A DNA stretch of 64,000 bases from positions 1,247,332 through 1,311,331 of the forward strand of contig AZIN01000001.1 in the NCBI GenBank assembly GCA_000511875.1. The letters are read 5' to 3'. A program made the position numbers and the translations under genes. A model generated the notes under the pieces. It worked only from the letters and a program-made list of their open reading frames with translations, was not told the DNA's origin and made no database searches. How positions within the stretch are numbered: the first letter of the stretch is position 1; every line of letters begins with the position of its first letter. This DNA is from Gammaproteobacteria bacterium MOLA455 (GTDB lineage: Bacteria; Pseudomonadota; Gammaproteobacteria; Pseudomonadales; Porticoccaceae). Of the stretch, positions 1 to 8,158 are shown in pieces.

Positions 1-3000
1 CAGGTCGCACAATCCTCCTTGTCTAGCGGATCAGTGGCGTCAATCAGTTCTTGTGCATCACTGAAACCATCCCTGTCTGTATCGGCTAAGAGTGGATTAG
101 TACCGCTAGTGGCTTCATCAGCGTCTGAGATCGTATCGCCATCATCATCGGTATCAGCAGTCATGCCAGTATCTAGACAATCAGAATCACATTCATTAGG
201 AAGACCATCAAAGTCAGTATCCGTTAAGCCATTTACACTAATGAGAGGATAGGCATCGTTAGCATCGAGAACTCCGTCACCATCATCATCCAGATCGGCA
301 TTGTTGCCTGTTCCATCAGAGTCCGTATCAAGCGTTTCAGAGGAATTTAGTGGAAATGCATCGGAACCATCTAAAACGCCGTCTCCATCATCATCGGTGT
401 CAGCATTATTACCCATGCCATCTGAATCTGTATCAACAATCTCATTTGGATCTACAGGAAAGGCATCATCACGATCCAAGACACTATCATTGTCGTCATC
501 ATAGTCAAGATAAGTCCCTCCCGAGGTTTCCCCATAAAATACTATTTCGCTAATTTGGATCTCTGGAATCCAGCTCCACCCTCCTCCAATCCATCTCACC
601 TCGACTTTATGAGGTCCAGTTTCACTCAAGAAAAAAGTAAAGCAATCAACCGGTTCCGCAATATCTGCATACACCACGCAATCCCCTCCGGGGTCTTCTG
701 ATGAATTAAATGTCAACGATGCACTTTGATTGGTATCAAGATAAAAAGAAGTTGGGTTGTAATTAATGCCAGAATTACTAACAGCAATAGTGTCAATATC
801 TATAACATCGAGAGCAGTCGATATATTGTCGGCCAATCCGTCGCCATCAGAATCGAGCGAAGCTTCATTGTCGTACCGAAAAGCATCTACATTATCGCCA
901 ACGCCATCACCATCAGTATCGAACGTCTCTGTCGCATTCTCAGGAAAAGCATCCGCATTGTCCCCAACGCCATCACCATCAGTATCTAAAGTCTCTGTCG
1001 AATCCTCGGGAAAAGCATCCGCATTGTCCCCAACGCCATCACCATCAGCATCTAAAGTCTCTGTCGAATCCTCGGGGAAAGCATCAGCATTGTCACCAAT
1101 GCCATCACCATCGGCATCAACAGATTCAAAGATATCATTCAGCGCCCAATCAGAATTATCTCCAACACCATCGCCATCGGTATCAACTGTCTCTGAACTA
1201 TCCAATGGGAATGCATCGCTACTATCAGTGACACCGTCGCCATCATCATCATCAGTATTATTTCCCACTCCATCACCATCTGTATCTAACGTTTCAGAAA
1301 TATCTAATGGGAAAGCGTCATCACTATCCAAAACATAGTCACCGTCATCATCGAGATCAGCAGCGTTGTCGATACCGTCCCTATCGCAGTCATTAATTGG
1401 TGTTATCGGAAAGTTAGTGTCGCCTGTGACAATTGGATTCCCTGACCATGTATCGTTTTCACAATAAGTAATCAAAGTTATTTGGGTGCCTTGGAAAGGC
1501 CTGTTAAAAAATAAAGGCGCATCGCCTAAGAAATGGACAGCTGTAAGAGGATTTCCGTAAAAGGCATGCCGGTGAATTTCGGAAACGCTTTTTGGAATTA
1601 TAACGCTAGTTAAATTGTTGTATGCGAATGCTTCAGATTCTATTACCTCCACACCGTCGGGTATAGTAACGTTAGTTAGTTTAGTTTCTGAGCCCTGACC
1701 CGAAAAAGCCCTATTTTGAATCTGCTGGACGGTTGCTCCGTTGATAACTGAGGGAATTATTAAGTTGACTAAGTCGGCCGGGCAGGAATAATTAACACAT
1801 CCCATCAGGTAAACAAGGCCGTTATACCTATCGTCCCGTGAACCAAATTTCCCATAATAAAATAAGCCATCTGTAGAATCTAATGGAAAGGCATCATCTC
1901 CATCCAATACAGAGTCTCCATCATCATCTGTATCTGCATTGTTTCCAATGCCATCAGCATCTGTATCCGTATCTTCACTTGGGTCAAATGGGAAGGCATC
2001 ATTAGAATCCAACGCAGTATCATTGTCATCATCATTATCTGCATAGTCACCAATGCCATCAGCATCAGAATCAACGCTCTCATTCGCGTCTAATGGGAAG
2101 AGATCATTTGTATCTAGAAAACCATCATCATCATCATCATCATCGAAATTATTACCTATACCATCAGAATCGGTATCCAGAGTCTCAGAGGCATCGAATG
2201 GAAATGCATCACCAATATCTCTTACTCCGTCGCCATCGGTATCATTATTTGAATCAAGAGGGTCAGTGCCATTAATAATCTCTTGCTGATCATCAATGCC
2301 ATCATTATCGTCATCAGTATCTGCATTATTGCCCGTACCATCGTTGTCTGTATCCAACCATTCAGCAGAATCAAGTGGAAAAGCATCGGACTCGTCTAGC
2401 GTACCGTCTCCATCATCATCAGAATCTGTGTTATTACCAATACCATCTGAATCTGTGTCGAGCGTTTCGCTGGTGTCTAATGGGAAGGCATCGAGTGTAT
2501 CTTCAACTCCGTCATCATCGTCATCAGTATCTGCATTATTACCGATACCATCATTATCTGTGTCCAACCACTCAGCAGAATCAAGTGGAAAAGCATCGGA
2601 CTCGTCTATAGTGCTGTCTCCGTCATCATCTGAATCATTGATATCTAGGATTTCATCCCTATCAGTATCTGTACTGCTAGCATCTAAGGGATCAGTTCCA
2701 TCGACAATCTCCTGAGAATCAGGTACACCGTCATTATCATCATCCGTATCTCCATTATCACCGATACCATCAAAGTCGGTATCTATCGACTCATTAGCAT
2801 CTAATGGGAGGGCATCAAAGGTATCTTTAACTCCGTCATTATCGTCATCATTATCTTCATTGTCTCCTAGGCCATCGCCATCTGTATCCGTACGTTCAAA
2901 GGGGTCAAATGGAAACTCATCAGTCAAATCTTTGCCATCATCTCCAGGAATGTTATCGCCATCACAATCCCTAGTTCCGGCCACCTCTACGCCCTCCCCA

Positions 3001-4655
3001 AAAGTATAAGGGGGCCAAACGTCGTTAGGCCAACCCTCACTAATTGGATCAAAAAGATCGTCAAGGCAATAGACAATGACTGTAATTGGCTTCCAATCAC
3101 CAGCCCTTTGAGTTTTGGTAACAAACGCCCGATTAGTAAATAAAGGTCTATCACCGAAGAATCGTATTAGGTGCTTTGGCCCAGATTCCCAAAAGTTCTC
3201 GTCAAGGTCAGGATCGTAATCGTCACATGCAAAAGCGTAGTCTTTAATAGCTTCCAAGTTACCACTTACGTAAATATGCCCATTCGGATTACAAAAAAAG
3301 GCTCTTGCGCCGATCACATTTACGGTATTGGGAATCTCGATAGTATCCAACATGTTATAACTGAAATGTTCACCAATCTCGGGGGTACCAGCACCAATAG
3401 TTAAGCTAGTTAGAGCGTTGAAGCTAAAGGCTTGGAAACCAATGTTAGTGACACTGTCAGGTATCTCAAGGCTACGGAGACTATTACGCCGGAAAGCTCC
3501 TCGCCCAATGCTTGAAACACTCTCTGGAATAATGACGTGAGTTAATGCATTGTCGCCAAAAGTAAACTCAGAAATGTTCTCCAATTTGTTTGGTAAAGAG
3601 ATACTGTTTATCATATTGTGCTCGAAAGCACGGTCTCCTATGCGCTCGACTGAATTTGGTATATTGAGACTAGTTAGCTTGTTTCCTCGAAAAGCGGAAG
3701 AGCCAATATTAATTACAGCTTCCGGAATTAAGAGTTCCGTCAGCGCATTGGATTCGAATGCACCAGCATGAATGGTAGTCACACCCTCGGGAATCGTCAC
3801 CTGCATTATGCTGTTGTTTTTAAAAGCATAATTATTTATTTCAGTCAAATAACGGGGCAAAGTAATGGTGGTTAATCCATTTCCCGCGAAGGCTGAATCG
3901 TTGATTGCGATTACACTATCAGGGAAAGATACTTCGCTTAGCCTGTTGCTAATAAATGCGCTTCCATGAATGATAGTCAAACCATCAGGGAAATTGACAC
4001 TGGGTATTCTATTACGGCCCCAGTAATTAGATCCCGCGCCGGAGCTACCGAATGCAAATTCACCTATGCTAGTAACACCGTCAGGTAATATTAACGGCTC
4101 ACTCAACTCATTGTTGAAGAAGGCGTAACCGGCTATAGTTGTAACGCTGTCCGGGATACTTATACCTGTAAGATTGTTATGAGAGAAGGCGTGAACACCA
4201 ATACTTGTAAGACTGCCGGAAATAGTTGCGCTAGTCAGACGGTTGTAGCTGAAGGCACTGTCACCAATGAGAGTGACGCTGTCAGGGATATCAATGCTAG
4301 TGATTCTATTCCCTCTGAAAGCATCTTTCCCGATATACTTCAGTCCCGGGTTCAACAATACACGCGTTAAAAGCCCAAATCCCGTTATGAGACCATAGCT
4401 ATTCACAAGATCATGATAAAACGCTCTGTACCCTATATCTTCCATCGTGATGGGAAATGTGACGCTATAAAACGGTCGATTTTTGAAGGCTTGAGCTCGA
4501 ATCTTAGTTACAGGGAGTCCTTCAATACTATCCGGAATAACTAAATGGAATGGTGAGTACGTAAGCTGGCCGCCAGTGATAACCACGTGATCGCCGGCCA
4601 CTTCGTATCCAATCCCATTCCAATCCAACGCTAAACTGCTACTGCACAGTACCAT
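1..4655 (-). CDS. Giant secreted BspA-type LRR / thrombospondin type-3 repeat protein (3' end outside window)
   Basis: An uninterrupted minus-strand frame of more than 1,550 codons continues past the left edge. Order of parts, counted from the ATG: BspA-like leucine-rich repeats of about 23 residues with a recurring IPDSVT.IG..AF pattern (about 5-530); a first thrombospondin type-3 block with many DTDGDG and DAFP motifs (about 555-930); a short second LRR patch (about 930-1075); a second type-3 block (about 1085-1290); a non-repetitive insert with Cys and Trp that resembles a beta-sandwich (about 1290-1385); a third type-3 block. The family knowledge says type-3 repeats bind Ca2+ and BspA repeats occur on surface adhesins, so a cell-surface or secreted role is inferred. 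The first ATG gives too short a leader. An in-frame ATT at 4715, preceded by GGTGG, would give a complete signal peptide ending in CSSSLA. It follows the 64-aa gene at once on the same strand. Confidence 0.85.
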   Translation of the reverse strand, partial: MVLCSSSLALDWNGIGYEVAGDHVVITGGQLTYSPFHLVIPDSIEGLPVTKIRAQAFKNRPFYSVTFPITMEDIGYRAFYHDLVNSYGLITGFGLLTRVLLNPGLKYIGKDAFRGNRITSIDIPDSVTLIGDSAFSYNRLTSATISGSLTSIGVHAFSHNNLTGISIPDSVTTIAGYAFFNNELSEPLILPDGVTSIGEFAFGSSGAGSNYWGRNRIPSVNFPDGLTIIHGSAFISNRLSEVSFPDSVIAINDSAFAGNGLTTITLPRYLTEINNYAFKNNSIMQVTIPEGVTTIHAGAFESNALTELLIPEAVINIGSSAFRGNKLTSLNIPNSVERIGDRAFEHNMINSISLPNKLENISEFTFGDNALTHVIIPESVSSIGRGAFRRNSLRSLEIPDSVTNIGFQAFSFNALTSLTIGAGTPEIGEHFSYNMLDTIEIPNTVNVIGARAFFCNPNGHIYVSGNLEAIKDYAFACDDYDPDLDENFWESGPKHLIRFFGDRPLFTNRAFVTKTQRAGDWKPITVIVYCLDDLFDPISEGWPNDVWPPYTFGEGVEVAGTRDCDGDNIPGDDGKDLTDEFPFDPFERTDTDGDGLGDNEDNDDDNDGVKDTFDALPLDANESIDTDFDGIGDNGDTDDDNDGVPDSQEIVDGTDPLDASSTDTDRDEILDINDSDDDGDSTIDESDAFPLDSAEWLDTDNDGIGNNADTDDDDDGVEDTLDAFPLDTSETLDTDSDGIGNNTDSDDDGDGTLDESDAFPLDSAEWLDTDNDGTGNNADTDDDNDGIDDQQEIINGTDPLDSNNDTDGDGVRDIGDAFPFDASETLDTDSDGIGNNFDDDDDDDGFLDTNDLFPLDANESVDSDADGIGDYADNDDDNDTALDSNDAFPFDPSEDTDTDADGIGNNADTDDDGDSVLDGDDAFPLDSTDGLFYYGKFGSRDDRYNGLVYLMGCVNYSCPADLVNLIIPSVINGATVQQIQNRAFSGQGSETKLTNVTIPDGVEVIESEAFAYNNLTSVIIPKSVSEIHRHAFYGNPLTAVHFLGDAPLFFNRPFQGTQITLITYCENDTWSGNPIVTGDTNFPITPINDCDRDGIDNAADLDDDGDYVLDSDDAFPLDISETLDTDGDGVGNNTDDDDGDGVTDSSDAFPLDSSETVDTDGDGVGDNSDWALNDIFESVDADGDGIGDNADAFPEDSTETLDADGDGVGDNADAFPEDSTETLDTDGDGVGDNADAFPENATETFDTDGDGVGDNVDAFRYDNEASLDSDGDGLADNISTALDVIDIDTIAVSNSGINYNPTSFYLDTNQSASLTFNSSEDPGGDCVVYADIAEPVDCFTFFLSETGPHKVEVRWIGGGWSWIPEIQISEIVFYGETSGGTYLDYDDDNDSVLDRDDAFPVDPNEIVDTDSDGMGNNADTDDDGDGVLDGSDAFPLNSSETLDTDSDGTGNNADLDDDGDGVLDANDAYPLISVNGLTDTDFDGLPNECDSDCLDTGMTADTDDDGDTISDADEATSGTNPLLADTDRDGFSDAQELIDATDPLDKEDCAT

Positions 4656-4727
4656 ACCAAAGGAAAAAATCAGGGCGTGTTGAATAACTTTTAGAGAAGA
4701 AAACTGAAATTTAATAGAGCGCCACCA

Positions 4728-4922
4728 TCAAATTGTTCTTAAATAGCCGCTTGGTAAACGCGCGCTAATTTGGAAAACAGCCTTATCGCCGTTTTTAAGA
4801 GTGTCTAGATCGATATCTACAACATTGGTTTGAGGATTTTTCTTATTCAGCGGGCTGATAACCACAAGCCACACGACCAGTGAGCTACAGATAAAGCCCC
4901 AAATTAGGTGTTTCTTTTTCAT
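4728..4922 (-). CDS. Small single-pass membrane protein, function unknown
   Basis: A 64-residue protein with a basic start (MKKK), one hydrophobic segment at about residues 7-23, and a soluble tail of about 40 residues. It sits 10 bases after the Rep-like gene, and its TGA stop lies just before the giant repeat protein, so the three may be cotranscribed. The stretch after the membrane segment (VVDIDLDTLKNGD) resembles by eye the hinge of Rieske iron-sulfur proteins, where a similar VDISKL..G motif follows the anchor. No cluster-binding cysteines follow, so this may be chance. There is no strong ribosome binding site. It could be an inner-membrane accessory protein of the element or a chance ORF. 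Confidence 0.5.
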   Translation of the reverse strand: MKKKHLIWGFICSSLVVWLVVISPLNKKNPQTNVVDIDLDTLKNGDKAVFQISARLPSGYLRTI

Positions 4923-4932
4923 TAAGAGAGCG

Positions 4933-5541
4933 TCAATACTTACCGTGATGGTGCATTAAAATCTTACTATTTGCAAGCGAGTAGAGGCATCTACTAACCG
5001 CATAATCCTGAGTATATGCTGGCCTATAACCCTTCCCTCTACATTTAGCTAAATAGCTCACGTGATAGCATGCTTGTTGCGCCTTCATTTCATAGTCAGC
5101 CTGATCTCGGCGTATATTATGATATCTAGCCCAATACGGCTTTAGATCGAAGAACTCTGAGTATGCTGCTATCCACTTGTTGAGCTGATAAGGGTGGCGA
5201 ACTTTTTGACCGTCTAAGAGAAAAACCAGATGGTAGTGCTGATGCTTGGATCTTTCCTGTTCCCTTACCCAGCAATAACTTATGTCACCGATCTTATAGT
5301 GAGCCTTAATTCTTTTCTTTAATCGCCGAACCAAGTCACTGATGATTTTATTGTCTTCTGTATAACCGGCAACTCGAATGTCAAAGCGGTAGACAAAAAC
5401 CTTACTATGCTTGACTAACATATCGTCAAACTGACTCAGGATTGGCCTCAAAATATGCGTATACAGGCCACTTTTACGTGCATTTACTCGCCACGCATAG
5501 TCGTTAAACCAATACCAATCCTCGTAGTGGATATGCTTCAT
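4933..5541 (-). CDS. YagK/YfjJ (inovirus Gp2-like) replication protein
   Basis: A 202-aa protein that I recognise as the YagK/YfjJ domain family found in cryptic prophages and phage satellites and related to Gp2 replication initiators of filamentous phages. The sequence shows an HUH-like motif (HYH, H102 and H104) followed by LVFLLDG, and a later YHVSYLAK segment (Y159, Y163, K166) in the place where HUH endonucleases carry the nicking tyrosine. It would start rolling-circle-type replication of the excised element; this is inferred from the family. It lies among AlpA-like, small and integrase genes on one strand, as in P4-like islands. Confidence 0.8.
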   Translation of the reverse strand: MKHIHYEDWYWFNDYAWRVNARKSGLYTHILRPILSQFDDMLVKHSKVFVYRFDIRVAGYTEDNKIISDLVRRLKKRIKAHYKIGDISYCWVREQERSKHQHYHLVFLLDGQKVRHPYQLNKWIAAYSEFFDLKPYWARYHNIRRDQADYEMKAQQACYHVSYLAKCRGKGYRPAYTQDYAVSRCLYSLANSKILMHHHGKY

Positions 5542-5559
5542 GTTCTTGTCTCAAGTAGG

Positions 5560-5760
5560 TTAGATATTATTAATTACCTCGTGAGTGAATTTGGTCGAGC
5601 AACCGGCAACCCCATATGTAGCAGTAACCCTTAGCCAAAATACGTTTAAAAAAGGGGGTACAAAACCAAGGTCACAGGGCCAAGACTGTCCACTAATATC
5701 TTTAACTGGGCTACAGCCAGAGCATTCACTAACAGGCATGTAAGCTCTATGAGCCGGCAT
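5560..5760 (-). CDS. Small Ash/Icd-like ORF of P4-type islands
   Basis: A 66-aa ORF overlapping the end of the AlpA-like gene by 14 bases. It has four cysteines near the N-terminal half and the segment WLRVTATYGVAG, which from memory resembles the conserved part of the Ash/Icd-like small proteins encoded next to alpA in P4-type islands (Icd inhibits host cell division in P4). The similarity could not be searched, and the ORF is short, so both the gene and the family are uncertain. Its position between AlpA and the Rep-like gene fits the P4 layout. Confidence 0.4.
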   Translation of the reverse strand: MPAHRAYMPVSECSGCSPVKDISGQSWPCDLGFVPPFLNVFWLRVTATYGVAGCSTKFTHEVINNI

Positions 5761-5992
5761 TATAGTCAGAACGACAAGCCGCTATTCGCTGCGTCAACCA
5801 AAGATTAATCTCAGACTCCAACCAGCCACTCGCTCGCGCACCCAGTTTAATTGGCGGCGGAAATTCACCTTTTGAGACCAGTAAATGAACTTGTGAGCGG
5901 CATATCCCTATTCGGTTCTCTACCTCTGGCCATCTAAGGATTCTGTCATTGAAATTGATTGGTCGAGAAAATAACGTTTTAGCGTTGGACAT
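5747..5992 (-). CDS. AlpA-family transcriptional regulator
   Basis: An 81-aa small DNA-binding protein of the AlpA type. The pattern RILRWPEVENRIGICRSQVH followed by GEFPPPIKLGARASGW is the usual winged-helix/MerR-like fold of the family: helix, recognition helix, then a wing ending in W..SEI..WL. AlpA proteins control integrase and excision genes in P4-like elements and phages. The start has a fair ribosome binding site (TAGGTAG) upstream. The GGACATTAAT motif at 6008-6021, also present upstream of the integrase, lies 16 bases before the start codon and is a candidate operator. Confidence 0.88.
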   Translation of the reverse strand: MSNAKTLFSRPINFNDRILRWPEVENRIGICRSQVHLLVSKGEFPPPIKLGARASGWLESEINLWLTQRIAACRSDYNAGS

Positions 5993-6007
5993 TGTTTTAC
6001 TACCTAC

Positions 6008-6021
6008 GTCGATTAATGTCC
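6008..6021 (-). promoter_or_regulatory. Candidate shared operator GGACATTAATCGAC upstream of the AlpA-like gene
   Basis: Read on the minus strand this 14-mer matches 13 of 14 bases of a plus-strand copy at 7981-7994 upstream of the integrase. Two near-identical copies beside the two regulatory genes of one element suggest a binding site for AlpA or the integrase. Binding is inferred only. Confidence 0.35.
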
Positions 6022-6047
6022 GACAAGAATGATTTGAGCGGGCCGTA

Positions 6048-6689
6048 TCAAGTGAATTGATGGTACGCCTTTTCGATTTGCTCTAATGAAAACCATTTTT
6101 TTACGGTTGACATAGGTATCTTGCTACGTGCGCAGGCTAGACGCCTTGCCTCCTGTTTGGATTTACCTTCTGCACGAAGACCACCATAGTGTTTTAATAA
6201 GATCTTTTGGCGCTCTAGCTTTTTGTCTGTTTTTTCGGAGTCGCCAACTCGTGCAGCACCTGCCAAATAACCAGCCTCCAGCTTCGCAACTGATATTAAC
6301 TCAATGCATTGAGCCGCTCTCAAGAGATGAGAGTAGGCACGCTCACTGTTGTCATTTCGGGCAAGGCTAAAGCAATACAGCTCAAACAATAGAGTAAACG
6401 ACGAGCTGACACCCGCCATATGGTCATAGGTAGCGGCAAAGTCCGGCGGGAGAATGCCTGAACTGCCATGAGGCAGATCGTCAATAGGGATGTTTCTGTC
6501 GATCAGGAAGGCTAATGCTGAGGATTTCAGCGACTCAACCAGAGCATCAACATCCCAGCCTTTATTCAGATCATCAAGCTCGCCACTTGTCGGCATTTCA
6601 TTTAGGAAGCGAGATTTTTCGGTGACTAGCATGCTCTGATGCTGATTTCGCTTCCCCGTCTTTCTTGTGATTGACGTACGCTTTTTCAT
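6048..6689 (-). CDS. Hypothetical protein of the integrated element with C-terminal helix-turn-helix-like segment
   Basis: A 213-aa protein whose family I do not recognise. The N-terminus is very basic (about residues 1-15), the middle is helical with a Cys/Ala-rich core, and residues about 165-205 (EGKSKQEARRLAC followed by IPMSTVKKWF) look like a helix-turn-helix. That suggests a DNA-binding protein, but the function is unknown. It starts 6 bases after the integrase stop and lies before the AlpA-like gene, all on one strand, so it belongs to the element. Confidence 0.75.
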   Translation of the reverse strand: MKKRTSITRKTGKRNQHQSMLVTEKSRFLNEMPTSGELDDLNKGWDVDALVESLKSSALAFLIDRNIPIDDLPHGSSGILPPDFAATYDHMAGVSSSFTLLFELYCFSLARNDNSERAYSHLLRAAQCIELISVAKLEAGYLAGAARVGDSEKTDKKLERQKILLKHYGGLRAEGKSKQEARRLACARSKIPMSTVKKWFSLEQIEKAYHQFT

Positions 6690-6695
6690 TTGACG

Positions 6696-7922
6696 TTAAC
6701 TATGCTCTGCCCAATAACTAGAGGCTTGAGCATCTAAAAAATCGGCCCACCATTGCATCATTTTAGTCCGCTCATCAATATATCTTGCATGATGCGTATA
6801 TGCGGCTCTAACACCATTGCGCTCTTGATGCGCGAGCTGTCGCTCAATAGCATCAGGATTAAAGCCCTCCTCATTTAGGATGGATGACGCTGTCGCACGA
6901 AACCCATGAGGGACAGCCTTGCTCTTGCCCAACGTTTTGCCATCGAAGCCCATTCTAAAAACAGCTTGTCGCATCGTGTTATCAGACATTATTTTGGTTC
7001 GGTTAACCTCTGAGGGAAATACTAGCTCACAGCGTCCCGTGATAACTCTAATCCGCTGAATTACATCAATGGACTGCTGCGATAGGGGTACCAGATGCTC
7101 TACCTTCATTTTCATGCGCTCGGCAGGGATTCGCCAAAGGTTACCTTCAAGATCAAATTCCTCCCACCTTGCTCCGCGAATCTCTTCTGATCGAACGAAG
7201 GTCAGCACCAACAGCTTGATACTCAACTGCGTGAGAATCCGCCCTCTTTTTGAATAGCCCTCCAGACAATTAAGAAACTCTGGCAGCTCTTTCTTAGGCA
7301 ATGAAGGCCGGTGGGTAACCTTTCGAGATTTTACAATGCCGTCGAGGTCGCCAGCGGGATTGGTTGTCACGATTCCGTGTTGAATCGCGTAGCGATAAAC
7401 CACTTTGATACATTGCTTAACTCGATTGGCAACATCAAGCGCGTCTCTGGCCTCAATTTTTTTAATAACGGCGATTACCTGTAGGGGAGTAATTTGGTCT
7501 GCAGGTAACTTACCAAGAGCCTTAAAGCTATTATCAGCTAATCGCTTCATTACTCGGTCAGCGTGACTATCAGTCCACTTATCACGCTCGTGATGCCACC
7601 ACTTAACGGCAACCTCCTCAAATGTCGGCACGGTACTCTGCCGTTTGCGCTCTTTCTTAACTTGACTGGGGTCAACGCCTTCAGCCAACAATTTTTTCGC
7701 CTCATGACGACTCTCTCTCGCTGACTTGAGTGACACTAACGGAAACACACCTATTGCATAGGTTTTACGTTTCCCAGCAAATCGATAATCCAGACGCCAG
7801 TATTTTTTACCATTCTTTTTGACCAATAAATACATGCCATCGGAATCCGATATTTTGTAGTCCTTATCAGACCGCTTGGCTTCTTTAACTTGAATGGCGG
7901 TAATAGGCATATTCGGCGGCAT
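6696..7922 (-). CDS. P4-type tyrosine recombinase (integrase)
   Basis: A 408-aa site-specific recombinase that integrates and excises the element at the adjacent tRNA-Leu. Residues about 5-95 form the DUF4102-type arm-binding N-terminal domain (GMYLLVK..GKKYWRLDYR..GKRK), about 100-200 the SAM-like core-binding domain, and about 210-390 the catalytic domain. All catalytic residues are visible: R244, H339 and R342 (HGFR), H365, and nucleophile Y375 (AAYTHH). It starts about 150 bases from the tRNA 3' end and points away from it, the usual P4 arrangement. Intact length and residues suggest it is active. Confidence 0.96.
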   Translation of the reverse strand: MPPNMPITAIQVKEAKRSDKDYKISDSDGMYLLVKKNGKKYWRLDYRFAGKRKTYAIGVFPLVSLKSARESRHEAKKLLAEGVDPSQVKKERKRQSTVPTFEEVAVKWWHHERDKWTDSHADRVMKRLADNSFKALGKLPADQITPLQVIAVIKKIEARDALDVANRVKQCIKVVYRYAIQHGIVTTNPAGDLDGIVKSRKVTHRPSLPKKELPEFLNCLEGYSKRGRILTQLSIKLLVLTFVRSEEIRGARWEEFDLEGNLWRIPAERMKMKVEHLVPLSQQSIDVIQRIRVITGRCELVFPSEVNRTKIMSDNTMRQAVFRMGFDGKTLGKSKAVPHGFRATASSILNEEGFNPDAIERQLAHQERNGVRAAYTHHARYIDERTKMMQWWADFLDAQASSYWAEHS

Positions 7923-7941
7923 ATCTTGCTATTGAATTAAG

Positions 7942-7974
7942 ATACCGTCAAAAATACCGCCACAAATGCCGCAT
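7942..7974 (+). repeat. Three 12-bp-spaced direct repeats upstream of the integrase
   Basis: ATACCGTCA, ATACCGCCA and ATGCCGCAT begin at 7942, 7954 and 7966, exactly 12 bp apart, between the integrase start and the tRNA. Regularly spaced short repeats here are typical of arm-type binding sites for P4-like integrases. The role is inferred from position. Confidence 0.45.
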
Positions 7975-7980
7975 GTCAAT

Positions 7981-7994
7981 GGACATTAATAGAC
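7981..7994 (+). promoter_or_regulatory. Candidate shared operator GGACATTAATAGAC upstream of the integrase
   Basis: This is the second copy of the 14-base motif at 6008-6021, in the opposite orientation. It lies about 60 bases upstream of the integrase start, between the 12-bp repeats and the terminator. Confidence 0.35.
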
Positions 7995-8014
7995 AGTAAT
8001 TTTTCATAAGACAC

Positions 8015-8040
8015 AAAAAAGCCCCGATATACGGGGCTAT
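8015..8040 (-). terminator. Rho-independent terminator downstream of tRNA-Leu
   Basis: On the minus strand an AGCCCCG...CGGGGCT hairpin is followed by TTTTTTG. It would end transcription coming from secG/tRNA-Leu before the integrase. It lies just past the presumed attachment site, so it may belong to the element. Confidence 0.8.
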
Positions 8041-8073
8041 TAGGTCGCCAGTAATTTCTACTGGACTTTGATA

Positions 8074-8158
8074 TGGTGCCCAAGGCCGGACTCGAACCGG
8101 CACAGCTTTCGCCACTACCCCCTCAAGATAGCGTGTCTACCAATTCCACCACTTGGGC
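8074..8158 (-). tRNA. tRNA-Leu (anticodon GAG)
   Basis: Reading the minus strand, the 85-base gene includes the encoded CCA. GCCCAAG pairs with CTTGGGC in the acceptor stem. The D-loop contains GGAATTGGTAG. The anticodon stem CTATC/GGTAG holds the loop TTGAGGG, giving GAG. A long variable arm typical of class II tRNAs is followed by the T arm with GGTTCGAGTCC. It lies downstream of secG, as in many gammaproteobacteria. Its 3' end is the likely attachment site of the element on the left, and its 5' half is copied three times upstream. Confidence 0.97.

Larger units (their letters stand above)
1..8073. mobile_element. One end of an integrated P4/satellite-like element at tRNA-Leu
   Basis: The stretch from the tRNA-Leu 3' end to the left edge carries integrase, AlpA-like, Ash/Icd-like and YagK/YfjJ genes, all transcribed away from the tRNA. 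In many gammaproteobacteria secG-tRNA-Leu is followed by rimP-nusA-infB, which are absent here. The far attachment site is outside the window, so the length is unknown, and I cannot prove that the giant repeat protein is cargo rather than the chromosomal neighbour. Confidence 0.65.

Noticed and set aside
1880-2715. Small plus- and minus-strand frames across the TSP3 blocks
   Set aside because: They are shadows of the GAT/GAC-rich Asp-coding repeats; the minus-strand TSP3 frame is continuous.
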